7,488 bases of DNA from Dehalococcoidia bacterium. GTDB taxonomy: Bacteria > Chloroflexota > Dehalococcoidia > GIF9 > AB-539-J10. This document shows positions 1 through 6,018 of this stretch, one piece after another. Numbering within the stretch: position 1 is the first letter of the stretch; every line of letters begins with the position of its first letter. The stretch spans positions 1 through 7,488 of the forward strand of contig JAUWHW010000059.1 of the NCBI GenBank assembly GCA_030605665.1, in the 5' to 3' direction. Position numbers and translations under genes: made by a program. Under the pieces are notes generated by a model. The model did not search any database, was not told the DNA's origin, and saw only the letters and a program-made list of their open reading frames with translations.

Positions 1-932
1 GTAATGCCATATATTATGGGCTTGCCCCTTTTAGTCTTATAGGTAGGTGGAGGGCCAGCCTCCTTAACAATTTCTATAGAAGCTTCCTTATAAAAGTTTT
101 CTACCCCGGGGAGTTCCTTATCAGTCTTAGAAAGGTTGACATGCTCGTCGAGTTCGATGAAATTTAATCCCTGCTGCACAGCCACAGAGCGATATTTAAA
201 GGCATAGTCCAGGTCACCCGAGTCAAGTAAGTGGACAAGTTCAACAGATTTTGACCTCACCACCTCTTTACTGCCACCAGGCCTAGCCTCGCTAGTGCCA
301 CCACTCCTGCCTCTTTCATGCTCACCGCCTGGAATGAGAGCATCATATAGCCCAGCAGCGTCAGGATCAGGAGTTAAGCCAAAATAAGTAGCTTCATCAT
401 AATAATACCTTTGAGCCAATTGAATTACTATCAGAGTTCTATAGCCACAAGGGTCATCGTCAGGATTGCTATGCCCATATTTCACGGGGTCATTTCTAAG
501 CACATCATACCAGGTGCGAATACCACCCACTATATCCTCAGAGCCCGGAGCGCCATTACGGTAGCAAAGCACTACACCATTTCTGGCAAAGGCAATATAC
601 CAATCAGCATAACCATCTTCATACAACCTATCAGGGATGAGCTTGTAATCAGCGGAGGCAATTATGTCAGGTGGTGGCTCGCCAGCTTGCTCCCTCGCTA
701 TTGCCTTATTTATTATCTTAGCGCTCCCCCCTGATTCACATAGGACGTCAACATTAAGATGAGTGTTTTCAAACTCAGCCTCCAAGTCCTTAAATGGCTC
801 ATATAAGCTTCCCGCATGATATATTGTCAACGTTTCCGTTCGTGGAATTCCTTCCTCAGTACAGCCAACCACCATCAGGGCTAAAGCTAAAACTATTATA
901 ATTGAAGCCATCTCTGCTATCTTGCTTTTCAT
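1..932 (-). CDS. wtpA: Tungstate/molybdate-binding lipoprotein WtpA, partial (C-terminus off the left edge)
   Basis: This is the extracytoplasmic binding protein of a tungstate/molybdate ABC importer. I translated it by hand from the ATG at 932, and 310 residues are visible. A lysine-containing N-terminus and hydrophobic stretch (residues 8-23) end in the lipobox VVGC with Cys24, so it should be a lipid-anchored protein outside the membrane. WtpA-family blocks follow: TIYHAGSLYEPFKDLE (36-51), a SGGS oxyanion-contact region (67-70), ASADYKLIP (92-100), YGHSNPDDDPCGYR (152-165), RSKSVELVHLL (226-236) and DYAFKYRSVAVQQGLNFIEL (242-261). PIIYGI at the visible end is close to the family's normal C-terminal region, so perhaps 30-50 residues are missing. 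A GGAAG site (944-940) lies 7 bases before the ATG. A Gly/Ser/Arg/Glu-rich stretch (202-222) is unusual but in frame. It is the last gene of the transporter set, 99 bases after wtpC, with a palindromic repeat in the gap. Confidence 0.93.
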   Translation of the reverse strand, partial: MKSKIAEMASIIIVLALALMVVGCTEEGIPRTETLTIYHAGSLYEPFKDLEAEFENTHLNVDVLCESGGSAKIINKAIAREQAGEPPPDIIASADYKLIPDRLYEDGYADWYIAFARNGVVLCYRNGAPGSEDIVGGIRTWYDVLRNDPVKYGHSNPDDDPCGYRTLIVIQLAQRYYYDEATYFGLTPDPDAAGLYDALIPGGEHERGRSGGTSEARPGGSKEVVRSKSVELVHLLDSGDLDYAFKYRSVAVQQGLNFIELDEHVNLSKTDKELPGVENFYKEASIEIVKEAGPPPTYKTKRGKPIIYGI

Positions 933-956
933 TAAATGACTTCCAAATTTCATTAT

Positions 957-1014
957 GTCATTCTGAGCTACAAGCGAAGAATCTCTGAGACCCTTCCCTT
1001 AAGGTCAGCGTGAC
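957..1014. repeat. Interspersed palindromic repeat, copy 1 (wtpC-wtpA gap)
   Basis: A 58-base element begins GTCATTCTGAGC and ends TCAGCGTGAC. The ends are imperfect inverted repeats (GTCATTCTGA against GTCACGCTGA, 8 of 10). It contains the internal block AAGCGAAGAATCT that is shared with the copies at 3897-3996 and 4691-4734. It fills most of the gap between the wtpC stop and the wtpA start. In an mRNA it could fold and affect the relative expression of the two genes, but that is inference. Confidence 0.75.
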
Positions 1015-1031
1015 AATCAAACACCCCCTTT

Positions 1032-2120
1032 CTAAAAAACGTGAATTGCCGAAGCTTTAAATGTGATCCATATTCTCACCCCCATTCTTAGCCCAAGTTC
1101 CTCGAATGCCTGATGTGTAATGAGGCAGGTGAAATCAAGGGGCCCCCGCAAAATCGCAGATTTTGTGGGGTAAAAATCTGGCGGTAAAGTCACTGTGATA
1201 TAAACAACTGAGCCCCTATCGGCAACGTCACTCACTCTGCCTTGAAATGAGTTCCTAGCCGTGGACTGGAGCGGTTCTTTAGAGATAAGGATATCTTCAG
1301 GACGAAGGGAGAGGCGCACCTCACCTTTTGATTCCGTTATTGCCATAACTCTTACACCGCCGATATCGACAAAGGCACAGCCACCCTCTGCATCCACAAC
1401 TTTGCCGCTGAAGATATTTCGAGAGAGAGCAAAACGCGCCACGAATTCTGAACTCGGATGGCGTAGAAAATCCTCAGGAGTCCCTACCTGAACTATTGAG
1501 CCATCATTCAGCACAGCAACTCGATGCCCCAGAGCTACTGCCTCTTCAAAGTCATGAGTGACGTGGATTATGGTTACCTTCACCCTGCGATGCATCTCCC
1601 TTAACTCCCTCTGCATCCCTTCCCTGGCCTCAGGATCCAGAGCGCTCAAGGGCTCATCAAGCAAAAGCACCTTAGGTTCAGTAACAAGCGCTCGAGCCAG
1701 AGCTACCTTTTGCTTCTCCCCACCACTCAAGGTAGCAGGATTTCTCTTAAGCAGCTGCAGAATTCCCACTAGCTCAGCCATAGTATCTACCTTTGCCTTT
1801 ATCTCCCGCTTGGGGCACTTTCTCAACTTGAGGCCGAAGGCGATGTTTTCCTCCACAGAGAGATGAGGAAAGAGAACCTGGTCCTGGTAAACAATCCCGA
1901 TTCCTCTTTTCTCCGGACTCTGCTTGGTGATTTCCCTGCCATCAACCCAGATTTCTCCCTCAAGAACAGGATAGAGCCCAGCAATAGCCTCCAGAAGGAC
2001 AGTCTTCCCAGCTCCAGTGGGCCCGAGTATGATGAAGTACTCACCCGATTTGATATCAAGGTTAATACCCCGAAGCAAGAAATCGCCTAAATCTACCTTC
2101 AGGTTCTTGATGACGATCAT
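1032..2120 (-). CDS. wtpC: Tungstate/molybdate ABC transporter ATPase
   Basis: This 362-residue cytoplasmic ATPase powers the importer. Walker A GPTGAGKT is at 33-40, the Q-loop glutamine is in VYQDQVLFPHLSVEEN (77-92), the signature LSGGEKQKVALARAL is at 131-145, Walker B VLLLDE is at 151-156, the D-loop SALD is at 159-162 and the H-loop histidine is His189 (VTHD). A C-terminal regulatory part of the ModC/WtpC type follows, with SLRPED at 271-276 and a TOBE-like ending that finishes TFKASAIHVF. Its ATG overlaps the permease stop codon as ATGA, and AGGAGGG (2134-2128) stands 7 bases upstream, so the start is firm and the two genes are translationally coupled. The TOBE part carries an apparent in-frame palindromic insertion at residues about 317-330, described separately. 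ModC, the dedicated molybdate ATPase, is the main alternative name; the neighbouring WtpA-type binding protein favours WtpC. Confidence 0.92.
   Translation of the reverse strand: MIVIKNLKVDLGDFLLRGINLDIKSGEYFIILGPTGAGKTVLLEAIAGLYPVLEGEIWVDGREITKQSPEKRGIGIVYQDQVLFPHLSVEENIAFGLKLRKCPKREIKAKVDTMAELVGILQLLKRNPATLSGGEKQKVALARALVTEPKVLLLDEPLSALDPEAREGMQRELREMHRRVKVTIIHVTHDFEEAVALGHRVAVLNDGSIVQVGTPEDFLRHPSSEFVARFALSRNIFSGKVVDAEGGCAFVDIGGVRVMAITESKGEVRLSLRPEDILISKEPLQSTARNSFQGRVSDVADRGSVVYITVTLPPDFYPTKSAILRGPLDFTCLITHQAFEELGLRMGVRIWITFKASAIHVF
1131..1172 (-). repeat. Palindromic hairpin embedded in frame in wtpC
   Basis: Within 1144-1170 lies a nearly perfect hairpin. CCCCGCAAAATC (1144-1155) pairs with GATTTTGTGGGG (1159-1170) across a GCA loop, 12 pairs with one G-U. 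It encodes wtpC residues 317-326. Similar tetrapeptides flank it: PPDF at 313-316 and PLDF at 327-330. From the recalled spacing between the beta strands of WtpC/ModC TOBE domains, about 14 residues here look extra. This would fit a small palindromic element inserted in frame. The hairpin is seen directly; the insertion is inference. Confidence 0.55.
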
Positions 2121-2941
2121 ACCTTTACCCTCCTAAAGGCTACTGTTCTAAGCACAATGAAGGCAATGAGGCAGACCAGGATTAACAGCACCGTCACTGG
2201 TTGGGCAGCTCCCAGTCCACCAGGTGATTCAAATAGCTCGGTGACTAATATAGAAGCAGCTACAGGATGGTATCCAAAAAAGGGCACGTGACCAGCTACA
2301 ATGTACACAGCTCCAAACTCGCTGAATCCCCGAGCCCACATCAGCACCGAACCGGAGAAGATACTTCTCCAGGCTAAAGGCAGAGAAACTCGGAAAAATG
2401 ACCTCCATGGCGAGGCACCTAAAGTTCGAGCTACCTTCTCCAACCTGACATCTACAGCCTTGAAACCCTCTTTAGCCGAATCAATAAGGAAGGGAACACT
2501 GACGAACATCATGGCCAGGACAATCGCACTAATCCTATCAACAAAGCCAATTCCTATACTGTTTAAAAATCCGCCCATGAGGAACTTTGACCCGAAGACG
2601 AAAAGAAGGGCAATGCCAACTGCGGAATGAGGCATCACAATAGGTACATCGATGAGTCCTTCCAAGAATCTTTTGCCTCGAAAGTCATGCCTTGCCAGGA
2701 TGTAAGCCAAGGGAACTCCGAGAAAAAGCCCCATTAAAGTAGCTATCAGGGCGGCGTAGATAGTGAGCAGAATGGAGGAGTATACCTCCGTCTCAAGCAG
2801 TGTATCCCACAGCGTCCTCGGAGAGGAAGAAAATATCGTTTTAAGCGGGGGGACGAGAATGAAGAGCAAGACAAGCGTGCCCAGCACAATAAACACCATG
2901 CTCATGCCATCTGGTTTTGTTCGAATGCTTGTTTTGTTCAT
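2117..2941 (-). CDS. wtpB: Tungstate/molybdate ABC transporter permease
   Basis: This is the integral membrane subunit of the importer, 274 residues from the chosen ATG. Hydrophobic segments occur near 14-34, 57-83, 100-118, 137-153, 193-215 and 247-268. The EAA loop that docks on the ATPase is at about 168-190 (EKVARTLGASPWRSFFRVSL). VPIVMPHSAVGIALL (99-113) is typical of ModB/WtpB permeases. An upstream TTG at 2956 would add five residues (LRRKN), but that codon lies inside the ribosome binding site. GAGGAGG (2954-2948) is 6 bases before the ATG at 2941, so the ATG is preferred. It is the first gene of the transporter transcript, about 350 bases downstream of the predicted transcription start, with a riboswitch and terminator between. 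The stop overlaps the wtpC start. Confidence 0.93.
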   Translation of the reverse strand: MNKTSIRTKPDGMSMVFIVLGTLVLLFILVPPLKTIFSSSPRTLWDTLLETEVYSSILLTIYAALIATLMGLFLGVPLAYILARHDFRGKRFLEGLIDVPIVMPHSAVGIALLFVFGSKFLMGGFLNSIGIGFVDRISAIVLAMMFVSVPFLIDSAKEGFKAVDVRLEKVARTLGASPWRSFFRVSLPLAWRSIFSGSVLMWARGFSEFGAVYIVAGHVPFFGYHPVAASILVTELFESPGGLGAAQPVTVLLILVCLIAFIVLRTVAFRRVKV

Positions 2942-3110
2942 GTTTTTCCTCCTCAAATGAAATACTCTTCATCTACGGTCATAACAATCTCTCGGTCTTT
3001 CTCCAGCTTGCTTCAGCTTCATGCCTCATAGCCAACAAGAACCCTCTTCTCGAACAAGGCGGTAGGCAAGATGGAATTGGATGAAATCGTTAATAATGAG
3101 CAAGAGGGAT

Positions 3111-3140
3111 AAAAATAGCACCTCATTAAACAAGGTGCTA
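3111..3140 (-). terminator. Intrinsic terminator of the riboswitch expression platform
   Basis: On the minus strand TAGCACCTT (3140-3132) pairs with GAGGTGCTA (3124-3116), nine pairs including one T-G. The loop has 7 bases, and the run TTTTT (3115-3111) follows. It lies 23 bases after the 3' strand of the aptamer's P1 and about 170 bases before the wtpB start, so it would end transcription before the transporter genes. This fits an OFF switch triggered by bound cofactor. I did not find a convincing antiterminator by eye. Confidence 0.82.
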
Positions 3141-3159
3141 CAAAACAATGATTGAAATT

Positions 3160-3280
3160 CATCCTCTCCTTTCCAAGCATGGGAGGCATAGGCATTTCCA
3201 CCTATACCCTCGAGGCTTTCAACCTACCGGTTGCTCACCATAGATTACTCTTTAGGCACAGCAACTCGGAGAGAGCCAAT
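3160..3280 (-). ncRNA. Molybdenum/tungsten cofactor riboswitch aptamer (Moco/Tuco family)
   Basis: The 5' leader of the transporter genes folds as follows. P1 is TCTCTCC (3274-3268) with GGAGAGG (3169-3163). P2 is GTTGCT (3265-3260) with AGCAAC (3235-3230), topped by AGA-GTAA-TCT, a GNRA-type loop (3248-3245). P3 is a short stem, AGGTT-GAA-AGCCT (3225-3213). The next hairpin is GGTATAGGT-GGAAAT-GCCTATGCC (3208-3185). From memory, the E. coli moaA Moco RNA has AGGAAGAAATGACTTCGCC, then CTCCCGTATCTGGAAAGG. Here the same positions read AGGTGGAAATGCCTATGCC, then CTCCCATGCTTGGAAAGG, with identical spacing and an equivalent P1. The context (a tungstate/molybdate transporter downstream and moaB, mobB and moeA beside it) agrees. 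P3 is small, so the Moco or Tuco subclass is open. Confidence 0.85.
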
Positions 3281-3295
3281 ATTTAATTTCGGGAT

Positions 3296-3325
3296 ATTAT
3301 ATCGCAGACCTGAGATACTGGTCAA
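3296..3325 (-). promoter_or_regulatory. Sigma-70 promoter for the riboswitch-transporter transcript
   Basis: On the minus strand TTGACC (3325-3320) and TATAAT (3301-3296) are separated by 18 bases. The predicted start is near 3289, only about 10 bases before the first conserved riboswitch bases. This compact promoter-aptamer-terminator order supports all three calls. It sits just after the moaB stop, so the transporter can be transcribed independently of the biosynthesis genes. Confidence 0.8.
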
Positions 3326-3351
3326 TATAACCAACTACAGACAAATGCGTG

Positions 3352-3858
3352 CTATCGTGGAGGTTCCTCGGGAGCAGCACACTCACCCCCCTGGCCCCTG
3401 AGTGTTTCTACAGCATGAGGAAGAGCCGGCAATATTGACCCAAGACACTCACGAGCCGCTTTAGGACTACCAGGCAGGTTGATAATCAAACAGCCCCCAC
3501 GGATGCCACTAACCGCGCGACTCAACATAGCGTGAGGAGTCTTTTTAAGGCTCTCGGCTCTCATCACCTCAGCAAAACCAGGGGCAACTCTATCCACTAC
3601 CGAGAGGGTTGCTTCGGGAGTAACATCTCTAGGACTAAGGCCAGTGCCACCTGTGGTGATGATTACGTCTACCTTATCTTCGTCCGCCCACTTAATCAGC
3701 TTCTCAGCAATAAGGTTCCTCTCGTCAGGGACAATATCGTAGTTTGCGATGTGAGCACCTATTTGGGAAAGTATCTCTCGAATAACCTCACCACTTCTAT
3801 CCTGACGTTCGCCACGCCAGCCCTTATCACTAACCGTTAGTATTCCTACCTTAAACAT
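3352..3858 (-). CDS. moaB: Molybdopterin adenylyltransferase, MoaB/MogA family
   Basis: Proteins of this family adenylylate molybdopterin, making the activated intermediate that MoeA uses for metal insertion. The 168-residue length is normal. The substrate-binding core is clear: VGILTVSDKG (4-13), DRSG (20-23), VPDE (43-46), VIITTGGTGLSPRDVTPEA (65-83) and INLPGSPKA (126-134). The acidic residues Asp45 and Asp78 fall where the family has its conserved catalytic aspartates. The Ala/Pro/Glu tail (160-168) is variable. Only a weak GA-rich site precedes the ATG, but no better start exists. It lies 39 bases after mobB and looks like the last gene of the cofactor-biosynthesis transcript. MogA is an equally valid name; sequence alone does not separate bacterial MoaB from MogA here. 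Confidence 0.9.
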   Translation of the reverse strand: MFKVGILTVSDKGWRGERQDRSGEVIREILSQIGAHIANYDIVPDERNLIAEKLIKWADEDKVDVIITTGGTGLSPRDVTPEATLSVVDRVAPGFAEVMRAESLKKTPHAMLSRAVSGIRGGCLIINLPGSPKAARECLGSILPALPHAVETLRGQGGECAAPEEPPR

Positions 3859-3896
3859 GTTCTTCTCGTCTCATTTTGAACCGTTCGTCTTCCCCT

Positions 3897-3996
3897 GTCA
3901 TTCTGAGCGAAGCGAAGAATCCTCCTCCTGTGCTGTTTGGGACAAAGACCCTTCGCTAGCCCCTTCGCTACGCTCAGGGCTTCGGCTCAGGGTGAC
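3897..3996. repeat. Interspersed palindromic repeat, copy 2 (overlaps the mobB 3' end)
   Basis: A 100-base element runs from GTCATTCTGAGCGAAGCGAA to GGCTCAGGGTGAC, with imperfectly inverted ends (GTCATTCTGA against GTCACCCTGA, 8 of 10). Internally it has CCCTTCGCT repeated twice. It is the longest of three related copies in the window. Translated on the minus strand it gives the tail and stop codon of mobB. Confidence 0.8.
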
Positions 3997-4650
3997 GGTT
4001 GAGTCGGGCTTATTCCTTATTGAAATATCGAGGTTTTTTACCTCTCCAACGTCCTTCAATGTCGAAACCATAGCTAATAAGGCTTTGGCAATAATATCCT
4101 TTACAAAAGGTTTTATAAAGACCTGCTTGCCATTGACAAAAAGGTAGGTATCACCTTTAGCTTGGAGGATAAAATCCCTTTCTATGAAATCAGCTATTGC
4201 CTGGGTTTCACCTAATGAAAACTGGGGCACATTTATGTCCAGTGGCTCGTCACTGACTATAGCAGAGAGTATTTTAGGAGGACACACTAAATCCTCTCCT
4301 AGGTCTTTTCGGTACACTTCGATTTTAGGAGCTTTGCCCTTCTTGAATCCCTCGACCAGAACCAGGTCAAAATCACCGCCAATAACCCTCAAAATCTCTT
4401 CAATGTTAGAGTCATGATCCACACTTTTAACGAGAACAAGCTTGTCAGGTGAACTAATAACTACAGCATCACTGCCTGCTTGGGCAAATCTCGAGCTATC
4501 TTTCTCAGGCTTATCTATCTCCATACCACCTGGGCTGTGCTTTACAGTGGCCACTCGATATCCTCGTTTTTTGAACTCTGCAATCAACCTCTCAACAAGT
4601 GCTGTTTTGCCACTCCCTGATTTACCTACAATGGAAACAACTGGTACCAT
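3898..4650 (-). CDS. mobB: Molybdopterin-guanine dinucleotide biosynthesis adaptor MobB, with repeat-derived tail
   Basis: MobB is a P-loop GTP-binding protein that assists attachment of the nucleotide to molybdopterin. Walker A GKSGSGKT is at 9-16. TVKHSPGGMEIDKPEKDSSR (35-54) corresponds to the family's metal/nucleotide-contact block. DLVLVEGFKKGKAPKIEV (95-112) holds the Walker B-like acidic pair and the family EGF motif. Residues about 1-158 form the MobB domain. Residues 160-213, including LFVNGKQVFIKPFVKDII (170-187), form an added C-terminal segment that I know only as occurring in some MobB proteins. From about residue 217 the sequence is a translated interspersed repeat (SRSPERSEGASEGSLSQTA, 222-240), whose end supplies the TGA. 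The ATG follows GGGAGG (4664-4659) by 8 bases. Molybdopterin-guanine cofactor use by other enzymes of this cell is implied but not shown. Confidence 0.9.
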   Translation of the reverse strand: MVPVVSIVGKSGSGKTALVERLIAEFKKRGYRVATVKHSPGGMEIDKPEKDSSRFAQAGSDAVVISSPDKLVLVKSVDHDSNIEEILRVIGGDFDLVLVEGFKKGKAPKIEVYRKDLGEDLVCPPKILSAIVSDEPLDINVPQFSLGETQAIADFIERDFILQAKGDTYLFVNGKQVFIKPFVKDIIAKALLAMVSTLKDVGEVKNLDISIRNKPDSTVTLSRSPERSEGASEGSLSQTAQEEDSSLRSE

Positions 4651-4690
4651 TTCCTAATCCTCCCTCTGAGATTGCTTCCCCTTCATGGAG

Positions 4691-4764
4691 TTTACCCTGA
4701 GCGGTATGAGATTCTTCGCTACGCTCAGAATGACAAAGGGCGAAGGGTTCAAGGTCGCAATGAC
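4691..4764. repeat. Interspersed repeats, copy 3 plus a second repeat start (moeA-mobB gap)
   Basis: The segment 4691-4734 is an inverted, shortened copy. On the minus strand it runs GTCATTCTGAGCGTAGCGAA, then GAATCT, and ends in GCTCAGGGTAAA. Immediately to the right (4764-4755, minus strand) is GTCATTGCGA, which resembles the start of another common interspersed repeat. The moeA stop (4751-4749) lies in this second unit. Together they occupy most of the gap between moeA and mobB. Confidence 0.7.
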
Positions 4765-6014
4765 ATTTCTTCGCTCCAATCCAACATCTGCACTTTGACC
4801 ATATCCCCTGCCTTAGCCCCCCTTGTATTTTCAGGGATAATAGCCAAACCATTTGCCTTCGCCATCGATGTAAGGATTCCTGAACCCTGCGGCCCGGTAA
4901 GCCGTGCATGATACTGTTCACCATGCTTCGTAACCATTACTCTGGCGAAAATGCGGCGCCCATCGGTGTTCCTTACATCATTCTCAATAACTGCTTGAAC
5001 AGTTGGCTTGGCCAGATTTTTCTTCCCCATCATCTTCAGGATAGCTGGGCGGGCGAATTGCTCAAAGGTAACCATAGAACTAACGGGATTGCCTGGCAGG
5101 CCTAAGTGAAGCACCCTTTTCTCCCCATTTTTAATCACCCCAAAAGCAGATGGCTTTCCTGGCTTCATAGATACTGTCCAGAGGGCAATCTCCCCACGCT
5201 TTGCTAGAACATCCTTTACCACATCGTAATCTCCCAGAGATACACCACCGGAGGTAATGAACATATCTGAATCCAGTCCCTGGTCAAGCTTTTCATTGAG
5301 TGACTCAACAGAATCACGCCCTATGCCAAGAACTTTAGGGACCCCCCCATAACGTAGGACTTGGGCAGCGATGGTATAGGAATTACTGTTATAAATCTTT
5401 CCCGGAGGCAATGGCTGGTCAATATCTACAAGCTCATCACCAGTGGCTAGAACTGAAACAACCGGGCGGCGAATAACCAGAGCAGTAGAACGTCCTAGAG
5501 AAGCTAACACACCTATTTCCGAGGGGCGCAGTAGAGTTCCTTTGTGCAAAATTAGCGCATCCCTGGCAATGTCCTCTCCCTTACGTCGAACATTTAATCC
5601 CTTCTCTACCTGACGCAATATACCAATCTGGGATGAGTTGCCCCCAGATGCCCTTCGTGCCACTTCATCAGTATCCTCAAATTGCACCACAGCATTAGCT
5701 CCTTTGGGTAATGGTGCTCCTGTCATAATGCGAATGGCTGTCCCTGGCTTGACTTCCTTGTCAGGTAAAGAGCCGGCAGCAACTTCGCCGATAACAGGAA
5801 GAATCTTTGGCGACGACCTGCTTGCGCCATATGTATCCTCAGCTCTTACGGCAAAGCCATCCATAGCAGAATTATCTACTGGAGGAATATCAATGGTGGA
5901 ATAGACGTCCTCAGCCAGAACCTGACCTAAACAATCCAGGATAGACTTCTCTTCCGAGTCCAGAACTTTGACGTAGCCCAGAACCTTTTCTAAGGCTTCC
6001 TCAACTGAAATCAT
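4749..6014 (-). CDS. moeA: Molybdopterin molybdotransferase MoeA
   Basis: MoeA inserts molybdate (or tungstate in related systems) into adenylylated molybdopterin. Length is 421 residues, typical of the family. Visible blocks are PPVDNSAMDGFAVRAED (44-60), IRIMTGAPLPKGANAVVQFE (94-113), RRKGEDI (143-149), RPVVSVLATGDEL (183-195), ITSGGVSLGDYDVV (253-266), MKPGKPSAFG (283-292) and HLGLPGNPVSSMVTFEQF (303-320). The C-terminal beta-barrel domain contains SGILTSMAKANGLAIIPE (378-395). MoaB and MoeA share the molybdopterin-binding fold, seen in the repeated GG(T/V)(G/S)LS and LPG(S/N)P motifs. The last residues, SLRP, and the stop come from a repeat. No good Shine-Dalgarno site precedes the ATG; a 33-codon open frame ends 4 bases upstream, so coupled translation is possible. 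The family has separate MoeA paralogues for Mo and W in some microbes; which one this is cannot be decided. Confidence 0.95.
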   Translation of the reverse strand: MISVEEALEKVLGYVKVLDSEEKSILDCLGQVLAEDVYSTIDIPPVDNSAMDGFAVRAEDTYGASRSSPKILPVIGEVAAGSLPDKEVKPGTAIRIMTGAPLPKGANAVVQFEDTDEVARRASGGNSSQIGILRQVEKGLNVRRKGEDIARDALILHKGTLLRPSEIGVLASLGRSTALVIRRPVVSVLATGDELVDIDQPLPPGKIYNSNSYTIAAQVLRYGGVPKVLGIGRDSVESLNEKLDQGLDSDMFITSGGVSLGDYDVVKDVLAKRGEIALWTVSMKPGKPSAFGVIKNGEKRVLHLGLPGNPVSSMVTFEQFARPAILKMMGKKNLAKPTVQAVIENDVRNTDGRRIFARVMVTKHGEQYHARLTGPQGSGILTSMAKANGLAIIPENTRGAKAGDMVKVQMLDWSEEMSLRP

Positions 6015-6018
6015 CGAG

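Noticed and set aside
202..330. The Gly/Ser/Arg-rich part of wtpA as another inserted palindrome
   Set aside because: Short inverted repeats are present (CCAGGC with GCCTGG; CTAGC with GCTAG), but the region has about the length expected for the family loop, so an insertion is not supported.
411..734. A 107-codon plus-strand open frame
   Set aside because: It is antisense to wtpA, whose minus-strand translation matches the family throughout.
2953..2982. A nine-residue minus-strand mini-ORF (MTVDEEYFI) ending in the wtpB ribosome site
   Set aside because: It is too short and has no convincing ribosome site; a leader-peptide role cannot be supported.
3019..3201. A 60-codon minus-strand open frame in the transporter leader
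   Set aside because: It covers part of the riboswitch and the terminator, has no ribosome site and reads as translated RNA structure.
3532..3840. A 102-codon plus-strand open frame
   Set aside because: It is antisense to moaB, whose motifs are unambiguous.
3857..4147. A 96-codon plus-strand open frame
   Set aside because: It is antisense to mobB and begins in the repeat.
957..4764. A CRISPR array formed by the repeated elements
   Set aside because: The copies are widely and irregularly spaced, differ in length and orientation, and lie among genes.
4622..4924. A 100-codon minus-strand open frame containing CHSERSEESH
   Set aside because: It overlaps moeA and mobB in another frame and consists partly of the translated interspersed repeat, a well-known source of false proteins.
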